NCBI GenBank assembly: GCA_021792835.1
Contig: JAJYTY010000009.1
Coordinates: 1 to 40,634, forward strand
Length of the DNA stretch: 40,634 nucleotides
Source of the DNA: Pseudomonadota bacterium
GTDB taxonomy: Bacteria; Pseudomonadota; Gammaproteobacteria; Burkholderiales; Burkholderiaceae_C
Direction: 5' to 3'
Part shown: piece after piece, positions 7,010 through 15,422 of the stretch
How the letters are laid out: every line of letters begins with the position of its first letter
How positions within the stretch are numbered: the stretch's first letter is position 1
The notes under the pieces: generated by a model
What the model saw: the letters and a program-made list of their open reading frames with translations, nothing else
Databases searched by the model: none
Told to the model about the DNA's origin: nothing
Position numbers and translations under genes: made by a program

Positions 7010-9234
7010 GATTTCGGCGCCTCCGCGGGGTACAGCTCGAGGCGCATGCGCCGCGCCCTCGCACGGCGCTGCAGCCAGCCCACGAGCGCCGCCTGCGCGC
7101 GCCGCCAGCGCGCCTCCCAGGCTCCCGGGTTGTGGACCTTGTAGGCCCGGTAGAAGGACGGGCACAGGATCGCCGCGTCGGCCACCTCGCCGCAATGGCC
7201 GCAGGCCACGCACTGTTCGTCGACATGTGCCACCGGATCGGGCTTGAGCGCATCGCCGCTGGGTGCCAGCGTCAGGCTCGGGCATCCGGACACCCGCATG
7301 CATGCGTGGTCGCCGCTGCACACCGCGGCATCGACACCGAATCGCTCGTGCAGCGTGCGCCGGCCCTCGCGGATCGCCGCCGCCTTGCGCGGACGCTCGC
7401 GACGCTGGCGGTTCAGCATGCACTCGCTTTGCGCGATGACCACCTTCGGGCCCTTGTAGTCGGTGCTCAGCGCCTCGCGCAGGACGTCGCGCATGCGTGC
7501 GACGTCGTAGGTGCGCTGCACCGTGCGCACCCATTGCACGCCGACGCCGCGCACCGCCTGCTCGATGGCGTGCATGGTGCTGCGATGCGGGTTCTGCGCC
7601 CGCGACGACAGGATGTCCTGGCCTCCGGTGGCTGCCGAATAGTTGTTGTCGACGATCACGAACACGTTGTCGTGCTGGTTGAACACCGCGTTGCCGATGC
7701 CCGAGGCCAGCCCGTTGTGCCAGAAACCGCCATCGCCCATGAACGCCACCGCGCGCTTGCCCGCCGCCAGCAGCTTGCCGGCATTGAACGCCGAGGCGCT
7801 GCTGGCGCCGAGCCCATAACCCATCGTCGTCGCGCCGATCGAGAACGGCGGCATGATCGAGAACAGGTGACAGCCGATGTCGGCCGATACGTGGTGTTCC
7901 CCGAGCTCGCGCTCGACCAGCTTGTACGAGGAGAAGATCGGCCGTTCCGGACAGCCCACGCAAAGTCCCGGGGGGCGCTGCGGCAGCAGGCTCCAGTCGC
8001 TTGCCGCAGGCGCTTGCGCTTGCGCTGGCGCAGGCGGCTGCGCCGAGGCGGGCTCGGCGTCGGCGCGCCGCGGCATGCCCAGCGCCACCGCGGGCGCGAA
8101 GGCTGCCGGGTGGTGGCGCTCGACGAACTGGCGCAGCCCGGCCTCGATCACCGCGACCGTGTAGTCGCCGCTCGGCGGCAGCACGTCCTTGCCGTGCACC
8201 GCGACGTCCACGCCCCGGCGACGCACGATGGCGTGCAGGTTCTGCTCCAGATAGTCGGGCTGGCCTTCCTCGACCATGCACACGGCACGCTTGCCACGGC
8301 AAAAGCGCAGCACTTCCTCGTCGACCAGCGGATACGCGACATTGAGCACGTACAGCGGGACCCGCGTGCCGCCCCACAGGTCGGCCAGCCCCAGGCGCTG
8401 CAACGCGCGCACCGTGTTGTTGTACAGCCCGCCCAGCACGATCACGCCGATGTGCTCGATGTCGCCGTCGAAGAATTCGTTGAGGCCGCGCTGTTCGATG
8501 AAGCGCACCGCGGCGGGCCAGCGCCTGGTGACCTTCTCCTTCTCGTGCAGGAACGACGCCGGCGGCAGCACGATGCGGTCGAGGTCGCGGCGCGGCTGCT
8601 CCAGCGCCTGCTTGAGCGAGAAGCCCGGGCGGCGGTTCTCCGACGTGACGAAGCTGCCGTGCAGGTGGCACGAGCGGATGCGCAACTGCAGGAACACCGG
8701 CGTGTTGCTGGCCTCGGACAACTCGAAACCGTCGTGCACCGCCTTCACGATCGAAGGAAGGTTCGGTCGCGGGTCGAGCAGCCACATCTGCGACTTCATC
8801 GCGAAGCCGTGGGTGCGCTCCTGCATGATCGAGGACCCTTCGCCGTAGTCCTCGCCGACGATGACCAGCGCACCTCCGGTGACTCCCCCGGAGGCCAGGT
8901 TCGCCAGCGCGTCGCTGGCCACGTTGGTGCCGACCGTGGACTTCCAGGTCACCGCGCCGCGCACCGGATAGTGCACCGACGCCGACAGCGCGGCGGCCGC
9001 ACCGGCCTCGCTGGCCGCCGGCTCGAAGTACACGCCCATTTCCTCGAGCAGCGGCTGCGCGTCGGCCAGCACGTCCATCAGGTGCGAGATCGGCGAACCC
9101 TGGTAGCCGGTGACGTAGCCGACACCGGCCTCCAGCAGCGCCTTCGTGACGGCCAGGATGCCCTCGCCGCGGAAGGTGCTGCCGGCCGGTACGCGCAGTT
9201 GCTCGACCTCGCGAGCGAACGACCTTTCAGCCAT
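7006..9234 (-). CDS. iorA: Indolepyruvate:ferredoxin oxidoreductase-type protein, IorA (TPP and Fe-S subunit)
   Basis: A 742-residue subunit. The N-terminal pyrimidine-binding domain includes GYQGSPISHLMD (43-54), an EAAS-like EPAASEAG (71-78) and GEDYGEGSS. LCVGCPER (424-431) precedes the TPP domain, whose GDG-to-NN motif runs from MGDGGFWHNG near 499 to VDNNYSAATGGQ near 528-539. The C-terminus carries two [4Fe-4S] sites: CSGDHACMRVSGCPS and CVACGHCGEVADAAILCP. The reaction is CoA- and ferredoxin-dependent oxidative decarboxylation of aryl-pyruvates. Such enzymes are best known from anaerobes and archaea, but long homologues also occur in aerobic betaproteobacterial aromatic clusters. It is followed by iorB with ATGA overlap and preceded by the outer-membrane protein gene with only 16 bp between them. 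Confidence 0.92.
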   Translation of the reverse strand: MAERSFAREVEQLRVPAGSTFRGEGILAVTKALLEAGVGYVTGYQGSPISHLMDVLADAQPLLEEMGVYFEPAASEAGAAAALSASVHYPVRGAVTWKSTVGTNVASDALANLASGGVTGGALVIVGEDYGEGSSIMQERTHGFAMKSQMWLLDPRPNLPSIVKAVHDGFELSEASNTPVFLQLRIRSCHLHGSFVTSENRRPGFSLKQALEQPRRDLDRIVLPPASFLHEKEKVTRRWPAAVRFIEQRGLNEFFDGDIEHIGVIVLGGLYNNTVRALQRLGLADLWGGTRVPLYVLNVAYPLVDEEVLRFCRGKRAVCMVEEGQPDYLEQNLHAIVRRRGVDVAVHGKDVLPPSGDYTVAVIEAGLRQFVERHHPAAFAPAVALGMPRRADAEPASAQPPAPAQAQAPAASDWSLLPQRPPGLCVGCPERPIFSSYKLVERELGEHHVSADIGCHLFSIMPPFSIGATTMGYGLGASSASAFNAGKLLAAGKRAVAFMGDGGFWHNGLASGIGNAVFNQHDNVFVIVDNNYSAATGGQDILSSRAQNPHRSTMHAIEQAVRGVGVQWVRTVQRTYDVARMRDVLREALSTDYKGPKVVIAQSECMLNRQRRERPRKAAAIREGRRTLHERFGVDAAVCSGDHACMRVSGCPSLTLAPSGDALKPDPVAHVDEQCVACGHCGEVADAAILCPSFYRAYKVHNPGAWEARWRRAQAALVGWLQRRARARRMRLELYPAEAPKS

Positions 9235-9250
9235 CGAGTCTCGTCCGGGC

Positions 9251-10243
9251 TCAGAACGGATGGACCCAGTGCACGTTCAGCACGGTGCCCCGGGGGCGAT
9301 TCTTCGCCTGCACCTGATCGTACAGGTTCACGTACCACATGTTCTTCGCGCTGGCCTGCCAGAACAGGCCGGGGCCGATCGCCAGCACCTCGGACTTTCC
9401 GGTATCGCCGTAGGTTACCGCCGGCGGGGTCGAACCGGGCGCCCAGCTGTAACTGTCGCTGGTCAGCTGCTGGAACCAGTAGCCGTTCAGGCCCACGTGC
9501 AGTTGCGGGTTCACCGCGTACGAGGCCGTGAAGTTCACCCACGCCGCCTGTCCGGCCTTGCTGCTCGTCAGCCCCAGGTGCGCCGGGTCGCGCGGATTGT
9601 TGTTGGAAAAGTTGTACAGGTAGTTCAGGCGCCAGCTGATCTCGGTCTTCGGCGTCGGCAGCACCGTGCCCGACCAGTACGGGTTGATCGACCAGAAGCC
9701 CGAGCCCGGGTTGATGTCGCTCGACGAGCTGTACTGGCCGCTCGGCACGATCACGTCCAACTCCACGCGCTGCGAGTACACCGGACGCCCGCCGCTGATC
9801 ACCGGGTTGAACTGCAGGTACGCACCCAGCGTGAGGTCGCCCACGCCGTCCTGCGTGCTCAGCTTGTTCGGCGAGTTCGCGGCGAAGGAACTGTTGAAGT
9901 GCAGCAGCGGCAGCAGCCCGGTGAAACCCAGGTGCGCGCTGCCGTCGAAGAAGGTCTTGTTGGTCGTGTAGGCCAGCTGGTTGAGCATCAGGAACACGTC
10001 GATGTTCGGGTTCGTGAACCCCCCCGACGCATTGCCGCTGTTGTCGTCGATGCGGTTGTAGTGCTGGTACTGGTAGTAGCCCAGGTAGGCCAGACCCGGC
10101 TTGGTCGCGCCGAAACCGTCGAAAAAGCTCGTGCCCCCCAGGTTGATCCCCGCGGGCTCCAGGTTGCCCGCCTGCGCCGTCGGCACGGCCAGACCGCACG
10201 CGAGCGCCGCGCACACCACGGCAAGCTTGGTCTTCATGGTCAT
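9251..10243 (-). CDS. SphA/MetA-family outer-membrane protein (phenol-degradation meta-pathway type)
   Basis: A 330-residue exported beta-barrel. It has a signal peptide (MKTKLAVVCAALACGLAVPT, cleavage near AQA/GN), then NLEPAGINLGGTSFFDGFG, which is the N-terminal signature of the COG4313/Phenol_MetA_deg family. Alternating aromatic strands follow, ending in WVHPF with the C-terminal Phe typical of outer-membrane proteins. Members are found in hydrocarbon and aromatic catabolic operons and are thought to aid uptake of hydrophobic substrates. Start is ATG 10243 or ATG 10237 (MTMKTK), with AGGGAGA upstream. Its place between the cyclase-family gene and iorA suggests it brings the operon's substrate across the outer membrane. 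The substrate is unknown. Confidence 0.85.
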   Translation of the reverse strand: MTMKTKLAVVCAALACGLAVPTAQAGNLEPAGINLGGTSFFDGFGATKPGLAYLGYYQYQHYNRIDDNSGNASGGFTNPNIDVFLMLNQLAYTTNKTFFDGSAHLGFTGLLPLLHFNSSFAANSPNKLSTQDGVGDLTLGAYLQFNPVISGGRPVYSQRVELDVIVPSGQYSSSSDINPGSGFWSINPYWSGTVLPTPKTEISWRLNYLYNFSNNNPRDPAHLGLTSSKAGQAAWVNFTASYAVNPQLHVGLNGYWFQQLTSDSYSWAPGSTPPAVTYGDTGKSEVLAIGPGLFWQASAKNMWYVNLYDQVQAKNRPRGTVLNVHWVHPF

Positions 10244-10317
10244 GTCCTTGTTCTCCCTGTCTGGTCCTTGTATCGGTTCGACGCTGACCCTGCCGCGCCC
10301 GGGTCAGGTAGGTGATT

Positions 10318-11100
10318 TCATGACTGCACCAGCGCCAGCACGCGCAAGGGCGAGCCCGAGCCCTGCTCGATCTTCAGGGGCGCGCTGAGGATCATTGCGC
10401 CCCGCGGCGGCAACTGCTCGAGGTTCTTCAGGCACTGCAAGCCGTATTTGTTGGCCCCATGCATCAGCGTGTGGCAGGGATAGGGCACAGGCCATGCGTA
10501 GGACTGGCCCGCGTCGGTGTTGATGGTCTCCACGCCGAATCCCTGCACGTCGCGCTCGTGGATCAGCCATTCCACGGTCTGCTGGGTCGGCCCGGGGGTA
10601 TGGGCTCCGTCCTCGCGCATGTTCAGGAAGGACGCCGGATCGCTGACGCGGCGCGACCAGTCGGTGCGAAAGATCAGCCAGGAGCCCGCGGCGATGCGCC
10701 CGTGCCTGGACTCCCAGGCCTGCAGGAATTCGACGGTGAGCAGCCAGTCCGGATTGGCGGCGACCTCGGCGCTGGCGTCGACCACGCAGGCCGGCGCGAG
10801 AAAGCGCTGCGGCGGGATGGTGTCGACGGTATTGGCGGCGTGGTCCTTGCCGGTGACCCAGTGGGCAGGCGCGTCGAAGTGGGTGCCCGTGTGTTCGCCG
10901 CAGGAGAAGTTGTTCCAGTACCACGCGGGGCCCTGCTCGTCGTAGTGGCTGATGCGCTCGCGCTTGAATCCCCAGACCTGGCCGAACTGCGGGGGCAGTT
11001 GCAGCGGCGGGAAGGACTCGTTCAGGGTCTGCGTCAGGTCGACGACGCGGATCGTGCCGGATGCCAGCGCTGCGGCAAAGTCCTGGAGTTGGTTGTTCAT
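10318..11100 (-). CDS. Cyclase-family metal hydrolase (isatin hydrolase / kynurenine formamidase type)
   Basis: A 260-residue protein of the cyclase family (PF04199). The metal-binding motif is HTGTHFDAPAHW, giving His70, His74, Asp76 and His80. The family also has the N-terminal VVDLTQTLNESFP and the later VDASAEVAANPDWLLTVEFL segment. Known members hydrolyse cyclic or formylated amides: kynurenine formamidase (KynB) and isatin hydrolase, which gives isatinate. In an operon with an indolepyruvate oxidoreductase and near an anthranilate-type CoA ligase, an isatin- or oxindole-ring hydrolase is attractive, because isatinate lies close to anthranilate. This is inference; motif data cannot separate the substrates. 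Start ATG 11100 has GAGGAG 7 bases upstream. Confidence 0.85.
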   Translation of the reverse strand: MNNQLQDFAAALASGTIRVVDLTQTLNESFPPLQLPPQFGQVWGFKRERISHYDEQGPAWYWNNFSCGEHTGTHFDAPAHWVTGKDHAANTVDTIPPQRFLAPACVVDASAEVAANPDWLLTVEFLQAWESRHGRIAAGSWLIFRTDWSRRVSDPASFLNMREDGAHTPGPTQQTVEWLIHERDVQGFGVETINTDAGQSYAWPVPYPCHTLMHGANKYGLQCLKNLEQLPPRGAMILSAPLKIEQGSGSPLRVLALVQS

Positions 11101-11170
11101 GCTGCTCTCCTCGTTCGGATGGTGTCGATGATTCGGATGCGGTGGCTCGTCGCCGCGGCCGGCGCGCGGC

Positions 11171-12772
11171 TCAGGCCCGCCCCAGCAACTGCGCCACGTG
11201 GAATCCCGAGGTGCCGCCCAGCCCCGGCCCCGGGTGCGTGGACGCGCCGATGTGCCACAGGCGCTCGATCGGGGTCTGGTGGTTGCGGGTACCGCGAAGC
11301 GGGCGCCACAGGAAGGACTGGTCGAGGCTGCAGTCGCCGCCGTAGGGATCGCCGCCCACCAGGTTGATGTTCAGCCGCTCCAGGTCGGCGGGCGACAGCA
11401 CGCGGCGTCCGAGGATGCTGTCCTGCAGGTTGGGGGCGTGCCGCGCGATCGCGGCGATCACGCGATCGGCGTAGCGCTCGCGCAGCGACTCGCTCCAGCC
11501 GGCCTGCGCATCGACCGCGATCTCGCCGGCAGCGTCGCCCAGCGGGATTCGCGGGCATTCTGGCAACTGGATCCACAGGATGTGCCGGCCCTGCGGCGCG
11601 CGTCCGGGATCGACCGCCGTCGGCTGCGCCACGCAGATGGTGGGCTGCGCCGGCAGCAGGCCGCGATCGGCCTCGTTGACCGCGCGCGACACCGCGTTGG
11701 CGCCGCCGCTCAGGTGCAGATAGGTCGCGTTGCCCAGCGCGGCGTGCGGCCAGCGCGGTGCCTCCGACAGCGCCAGGTGGATCTGCATGTTGCCCTTGCC
11801 GTAGCGAAACGCCCGCGCCTGCTCCACCAGTTCGGGCGGCAGGGCCTGTTCCGACAGCAGGCGCAGGTACAGCTGCGTCGGCGTGACGTTGCACACGACC
11901 TGCGCGGCCTCGATCTCGCGCCCGCCGCGCAGGCGCACGCCACGCGCCCGCCCGCCTCGCACCAGCACCTGCTCGACGTCGGCGCCGGTTTCCAGCGTGC
12001 CGCCGGCCTGCTCGATCAGCGCGCGAAGCGCGCGCACGGTGCCGGCGTTGCCCCCCTTGACCAGCGGCATGCCCACGGCCTCCAGCGTGAAGGCCACGAC
12101 CTTGTCCATCAGGGCCGAGACCGGCGAGTCGGGACCGAGACCCGTGTGCAGGGTCCAGGGCGCCAGCAGCGCGGCCACCGGGGAATCGGCATCGCCGAAG
12201 GCGCGCTGCAGCCAGGCCCGGGCCGGCTCGAGCGACGCGCCCAGGAAGCCGGCCAGCGGATGCGCGCCCTGCTTCCAGGCGCGCCGCGCGAGCACCTTGG
12301 CGGTCGGCCAGCGCCAGAGCTCCTGCCCCAGGAGCGCGAACACCAGCTCGGCGTTGTCCTGCACCTCGGCCATCGCGGCGGCGTAGGCGGCGCCGGCGCC
12401 GGGACGGCATGCGTCGAAGGCCTGCACGTTGCGCTCGCGCGAGGTCGACAACAGCAGGTGACGACCGTCGGGCATCAGCACGCCGGTGGGCGTGTCGTTG
12501 TTGCAATACTCCAGCCCGGCTCCGCGCAGCGCGTCGCCGAGCGCGGCGTGCGCCGGGCCGACGACGAACAGCGGGTGCGCGGTCGACAAGGTATCGTGCG
12601 CGAAGCCCGGCAGCGTCAGCTCGTCGGTGCGGATGCAACCGCCCAGCACGTCCTCGCGCTCGAGCACGTGCACGCGCCGTCCGTCGCGCGCCAGCAGCGC
12701 CGCGCAGACCAGGGAGTTGATGCCGCTGCCTACAAGCAGCACGTCGACGCCGGCGATGGAGTGGTTTGGCAT
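11171..12772 (-). CDS. FAD-dependent oxidoreductase, phytoene desaturase-like (COG1233)
   Basis: A 533-residue flavoprotein and the first gene of the minus-strand operon. The N-terminus has the dinucleotide-binding motif VLLVGSGINSLVCAALLA followed by HVLEREDVLGGC, where Glu at the end of beta-2 binds the FAD ribose. The C-terminus has LWHIGASTHPGPGLGG (approximately 507-522), the second FAD contact seen in phytoene desaturases and related amine oxidases. The fold argues for dehydrogenation or desaturation of a small organic substrate rather than carotenoid synthesis, since no carotenoid genes are nearby. Spacing to the cyclase gene is 70 bp. A role in oxidising an indolic intermediate is possible but not shown. 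The start ATG 12772 faces a divergent promoter region. Confidence 0.88.
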   Translation of the reverse strand: MPNHSIAGVDVLLVGSGINSLVCAALLARDGRRVHVLEREDVLGGCIRTDELTLPGFAHDTLSTAHPLFVVGPAHAALGDALRGAGLEYCNNDTPTGVLMPDGRHLLLSTSRERNVQAFDACRPGAGAAYAAAMAEVQDNAELVFALLGQELWRWPTAKVLARRAWKQGAHPLAGFLGASLEPARAWLQRAFGDADSPVAALLAPWTLHTGLGPDSPVSALMDKVVAFTLEAVGMPLVKGGNAGTVRALRALIEQAGGTLETGADVEQVLVRGGRARGVRLRGGREIEAAQVVCNVTPTQLYLRLLSEQALPPELVEQARAFRYGKGNMQIHLALSEAPRWPHAALGNATYLHLSGGANAVSRAVNEADRGLLPAQPTICVAQPTAVDPGRAPQGRHILWIQLPECPRIPLGDAAGEIAVDAQAGWSESLRERYADRVIAAIARHAPNLQDSILGRRVLSPADLERLNINLVGGDPYGGDCSLDQSFLWRPLRGTRNHQTPIERLWHIGASTHPGPGLGGTSGFHVAQLLGRA

Positions 12773-13084
12773 GGCGGTGATGCTGCCGGGTCTTGGGCCT
12801 GCGCACTATCCGCAAAACGCGGCCATGCATGCGCCTTCCATCCGAATCGCGCAGGAATCCACTTCGGCCGAACCTGGCCTACGGGATAACACCTAGGAAC
12901 CCGGTCTGCCGCTGGCCTGCGCGTGGACGATGCGTCGACATCGGCGACCCGGATCGCGATGGTGCACGGGTACCGCACCGCCCCGATTGGCACGGAGCTA
13001 TGTAGTTTAGTTATAAATTGTTCTTGACTAATGCAGATGTGCGTGCTCCACTGTCGCCGTGACTGCGACTTGGAGACCGAGCGC
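12773..13084. promoter_or_regulatory. Divergent promoter region between the upper and lower catabolic operons
   Basis: This 312-bp gap has no convincing gene. On the plus strand TTGGCA (12987-12992), 18 bases, then TTATAA (13011-13016) forms a good sigma-70 promoter for the ligase operon. An inverted repeat TTAGT (13007-13011) ... ACTAA (13027-13031) overlaps the -10 box, a position suited to repression by the nearby MarR protein. The AT-rich block 13001-13035 stands out from the local GC content. No clear promoter for the minus-strand operon was picked out. Confidence 0.5.
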
Positions 13085-14674
13085 ATGATGGACGATTTCG
13101 TACGGCGCAACCTGCCCCCCGAGGAGCAGTGGCCGCGCTTTGTGTTCGACGCGCCGGGGCTGCGCATGGCGCCGCGCCTGAACGCCGCCGCCGAACTGCT
13201 CGACCGCGCCGTGGCGCAGGGCCATGGCGAGCGCATCGCGATCCACGGTGACCACCAGAGCTGGACCTATCGCGACTTGCAGCGCAACGTCGACCGCCTG
13301 GCGCGCGTGCTGCGCGAGCAGCTGGCGCTGGTGCCTGGCAACCGCGTGCTGCTGCGCGGCGCCAACTCGCCATGGCTGGCCGCCTGCTGGCTCGCGGTGT
13401 GGAAGGCCGGCGGCGTGGCCGTCGGCACGATGCCGCTGCTGCGTGCGAAGGAGCTGCGCCAGGTCCTGCAGCGCGCACAGGTGTCGCACGCGCTGTGCGC
13501 GGCGCCGCTGACGGCCGAACTCGCTGCCGCCGGTGCCGACAGCCCCTCGCTGCGCCACGTGCTGGTTTACGGCGACGAAGCCTTCGACAGGCGCATCGCG
13601 GACACCGCCGAGTCCTTCGAGGCCTACGACAGCGCCGCCGACGACCCCGCGCTGATCGCGTTCACCTCGGGCACCACCGGCGTGCCCAAGGGCTGCGTGC
13701 ACATGCACCGCGACGTGCTGGCGATGTGCGAGGTGTTCCCGCGCCATTGCCTGAAGCCGGCCGAGGACGACATCTTCGTCGGAACGCCTCCGCTGGCCTT
13801 CACCTTCGGGCTGGGCGGCCTGCTGTGCTTCGCGCTGCACGCGCGTGCCGCGACCGTGCTGCTGGAGTCACCGACGCCGCAGCGCCTGCTGCAGGCCATC
13901 GAACGGCACCGGGCCACCATCTGCGTGACTTCCCCGACCGGTTACCGCCAGCTCGGCGCGCTGGCCGAGCGCGGCCGGCTGCACAGCCTGCGCAAGTGCG
14001 TCTCGGCGGGAGAGCCACTGAGCCTTGCGACGCGCCAGCAATGGCTGGCCGCCAGCGGCGTGGAAATCCACGACGGCGTCGGCGGCACCGAGATGATGCA
14101 CATCTACATCGCATCGTCGCCGGAGGACTTCCGCGAGGGGGCGATCGGGCGCGTGCTGCCCGGCTACCAGGCACGGCTGGTCGACCGCGACATGCGCGAC
14201 GTCGAGCCGGGGCAGATCGGCTACCTGGCCGTTCGCGGCCCCACCGGCTGCCGCTATCTCGCCGACGAGCGCCAGTCGCAGTACGTGCGCGACGGCTGGA
14301 ACCTGAGCGGCGACACCTACCGCGTCGACGCCGACGGCTACTACTACTACCAGGCTCGCGTGGACGACATGATCGTCACCTCCGGCTACAACGTCGCGGG
14401 TCCGGAGGTCGAGTCGGTGCTGCTCGAGCACCCCGCGGTAGCCGACTGCGCGGTGATCGGACCTCCCGACGAGGCGCGGGGTCAGATCATCAAGGCCTTC
14501 GTCGTGCTGCGCGCCGGTCACACGCCCGACGAGCGCATGGCCGGCGAGCTTCAGGACTTCGTCAAGCGCAACGCGGCTCCCTACAAGTATCCACGTGCCG
14601 TTCGCTTCGTCGACGAGCTGCCCCGCACGGAAACGGGCAAGCTGCAGCGATTCCGGCTCTCGCAACTGCCATGA
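13085..14674 (+). CDS. Benzoate/2-aminobenzoate-type CoA ligase (AMP-forming)
   Basis: A 529-residue acyl-adenylate-forming enzyme. The P-loop is TSGTTGVPKG (194-203), the A5 region is GVGGTEMMHIY (331-341), the hinge is DDMIVTSGYNVAGPE (427-441), and the catalytic Lys519 lies in RTETGKLQR. VSAGEPL is a feature shared with benzoate-CoA ligases. It would activate an aromatic acid with ATP and CoA. The adjacent fused monooxygenase/reductase argues for 2-aminobenzoate (anthranilate), or less likely salicylate. Start ATG 13085 (with a second ATG at 13088) follows GGAG at 13073-13076; an upstream in-frame start at 13031 would lie inside the promoter region and is less likely. The MarR gene follows directly. 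Confidence 0.92.
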   Translation: MMDDFVRRNLPPEEQWPRFVFDAPGLRMAPRLNAAAELLDRAVAQGHGERIAIHGDHQSWTYRDLQRNVDRLARVLREQLALVPGNRVLLRGANSPWLAACWLAVWKAGGVAVGTMPLLRAKELRQVLQRAQVSHALCAAPLTAELAAAGADSPSLRHVLVYGDEAFDRRIADTAESFEAYDSAADDPALIAFTSGTTGVPKGCVHMHRDVLAMCEVFPRHCLKPAEDDIFVGTPPLAFTFGLGGLLCFALHARAATVLLESPTPQRLLQAIERHRATICVTSPTGYRQLGALAERGRLHSLRKCVSAGEPLSLATRQQWLAASGVEIHDGVGGTEMMHIYIASSPEDFREGAIGRVLPGYQARLVDRDMRDVEPGQIGYLAVRGPTGCRYLADERQSQYVRDGWNLSGDTYRVDADGYYYYQARVDDMIVTSGYNVAGPEVESVLLEHPAVADCAVIGPPDEARGQIIKAFVVLRAGHTPDERMAGELQDFVKRNAAPYKYPRAVRFVDELPRTETGKLQRFRLSQLP

Positions 14675-14760
14675 GCGACAGGCCCTGCACGCCGCGGGAG
14701 CGGTGCGAGCTTATACACTACCGGCGTTCCGGCGGGGTCGCGTCGCGGCCGGCCCGGACG

Positions 14761-15300
14761 ATGGACGCAGCCATGCCGAAGAAGCCGAAGACGCCGAACC
14801 ACGCATCCAGCCACGCCAGCCACGCGGACCCCAGACCCGACGTCGCCCTGCCCGGCAGCCACGTGGCGCTGCGCCTGTGGCTTCGGCTGCTGGCCTGCCA
14901 CAACCTGCTGGAGGCCGGGCTGCGCACTCGCATGCGCGAGGTGTTCGACACCTCGCTGGCGCGCTTCGACCTGATGTCGCAGCTCTACCGCTACCCGGAC
15001 GGGCTGCGCATGCGCGAGGTGTCCAAGCTGCTGATGGTCACCGGGGGCAACGTCACCGGACTGGCCGACCGCCTGGTCGCCGAGGGCCTGGTCGAGCGCC
15101 GCGACGATCCCACCGATCGCCGCGCCTACCACCTGTGCCTGACGCGCCAGGGGCGCGCGCAGTTCGCGAAGATGGCGGCGCAGCACGAGCAATGGGTGGT
15201 TTCGCTGCTCGAGCCGCTCGGCGAGCCGCAGATGCACGAACTGCATGAACTGCTCGGGCGCCTGAAGAACCAGCTGGCCCCAACGATGCCCCCGGGGTGA
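14761..15300 (+). CDS. MarR-family transcriptional regulator
   Basis: A winged-helix regulator of about 179 residues. The helix-turn-helix reads LRMREVSKLLMVTGGNVTGL, then ADRLVAEGLVERRDDPTDRRA forms the wing, the standard MarR arrangement. MarR proteins of this sub-type usually repress aromatic-CoA pathways and release DNA on binding the CoA thioester or free acid. The start is uncertain: ATG 14761, ATG 14773, or ATG 14671, which would overlap the ligase stop as ATGA but adds a poorly protein-like 30 residues. A TTATACACT element near 14710 could be its own promoter. A strong terminator follows, so the monooxygenase operon is a separate transcript likely under this regulator. Confidence 0.88.
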   Translation: MDAAMPKKPKTPNHASSHASHADPRPDVALPGSHVALRLWLRLLACHNLLEAGLRTRMREVFDTSLARFDLMSQLYRYPDGLRMREVSKLLMVTGGNVTGLADRLVAEGLVERRDDPTDRRAYHLCLTRQGRAQFAKMAAQHEQWVVSLLEPLGEPQMHELHELLGRLKNQLAPTMPPG

Positions 15301-15309
15301 ACGGCCGCC

Positions 15310-15339
15310 GCGGGCGCGCGACGCCCGCCGCTTTTTTTT
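15310..15339 (+). terminator. Rho-independent terminator after the MarR gene
   Basis: A 7-bp GC stem (GCGGGCG at 15310-15316 with CGCCCGC at 15322-15328) and a 5-base loop are followed by eight T (15332-15339). It lies just after the MarR stop. Confidence 0.85.
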
Positions 15340-15350
15340 CGGCCTGTGCT

Positions 15351-15380
15351 TTAGTCTTGAATTAGTTACTGCTGAATTAC
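15351..15380 (+). promoter_or_regulatory. Candidate MarR operator/promoter of the monooxygenase operon
   Basis: An AT-rich block holds TTAGT twice (15351-15355 and 15362-15366), 11 bp or one helical turn apart. TGAATTA also occurs twice (15358-15364 and 15373-15379). The TCTTGA core and the TTAGT/ACTAA units recur in the ligase promoter at 13007-13031, so the same regulator may bind both. The monooxygenase start is 43 bp downstream. Confidence 0.45.
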
Positions 15381-15422
15381 ATACCGGTGGCCGCGACGGC
15401 GACCGGCCATGGAGGAACGACG

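Noticed and set aside
11171-12772. Carotenoid biosynthesis role for the phytoene-desaturase-like gene
   Set aside because: No phytoene synthase, GGPP synthase or cyclase genes are nearby; the gene lies in an aromatic catabolism operon.
15399-15422. Upstream extension of the fused monooxygenase frame
   Set aside because: The flavoprotein nucleotide-binding motif begins at the ATG 15423, which has its own GGAGG; upstream residues are leader DNA.
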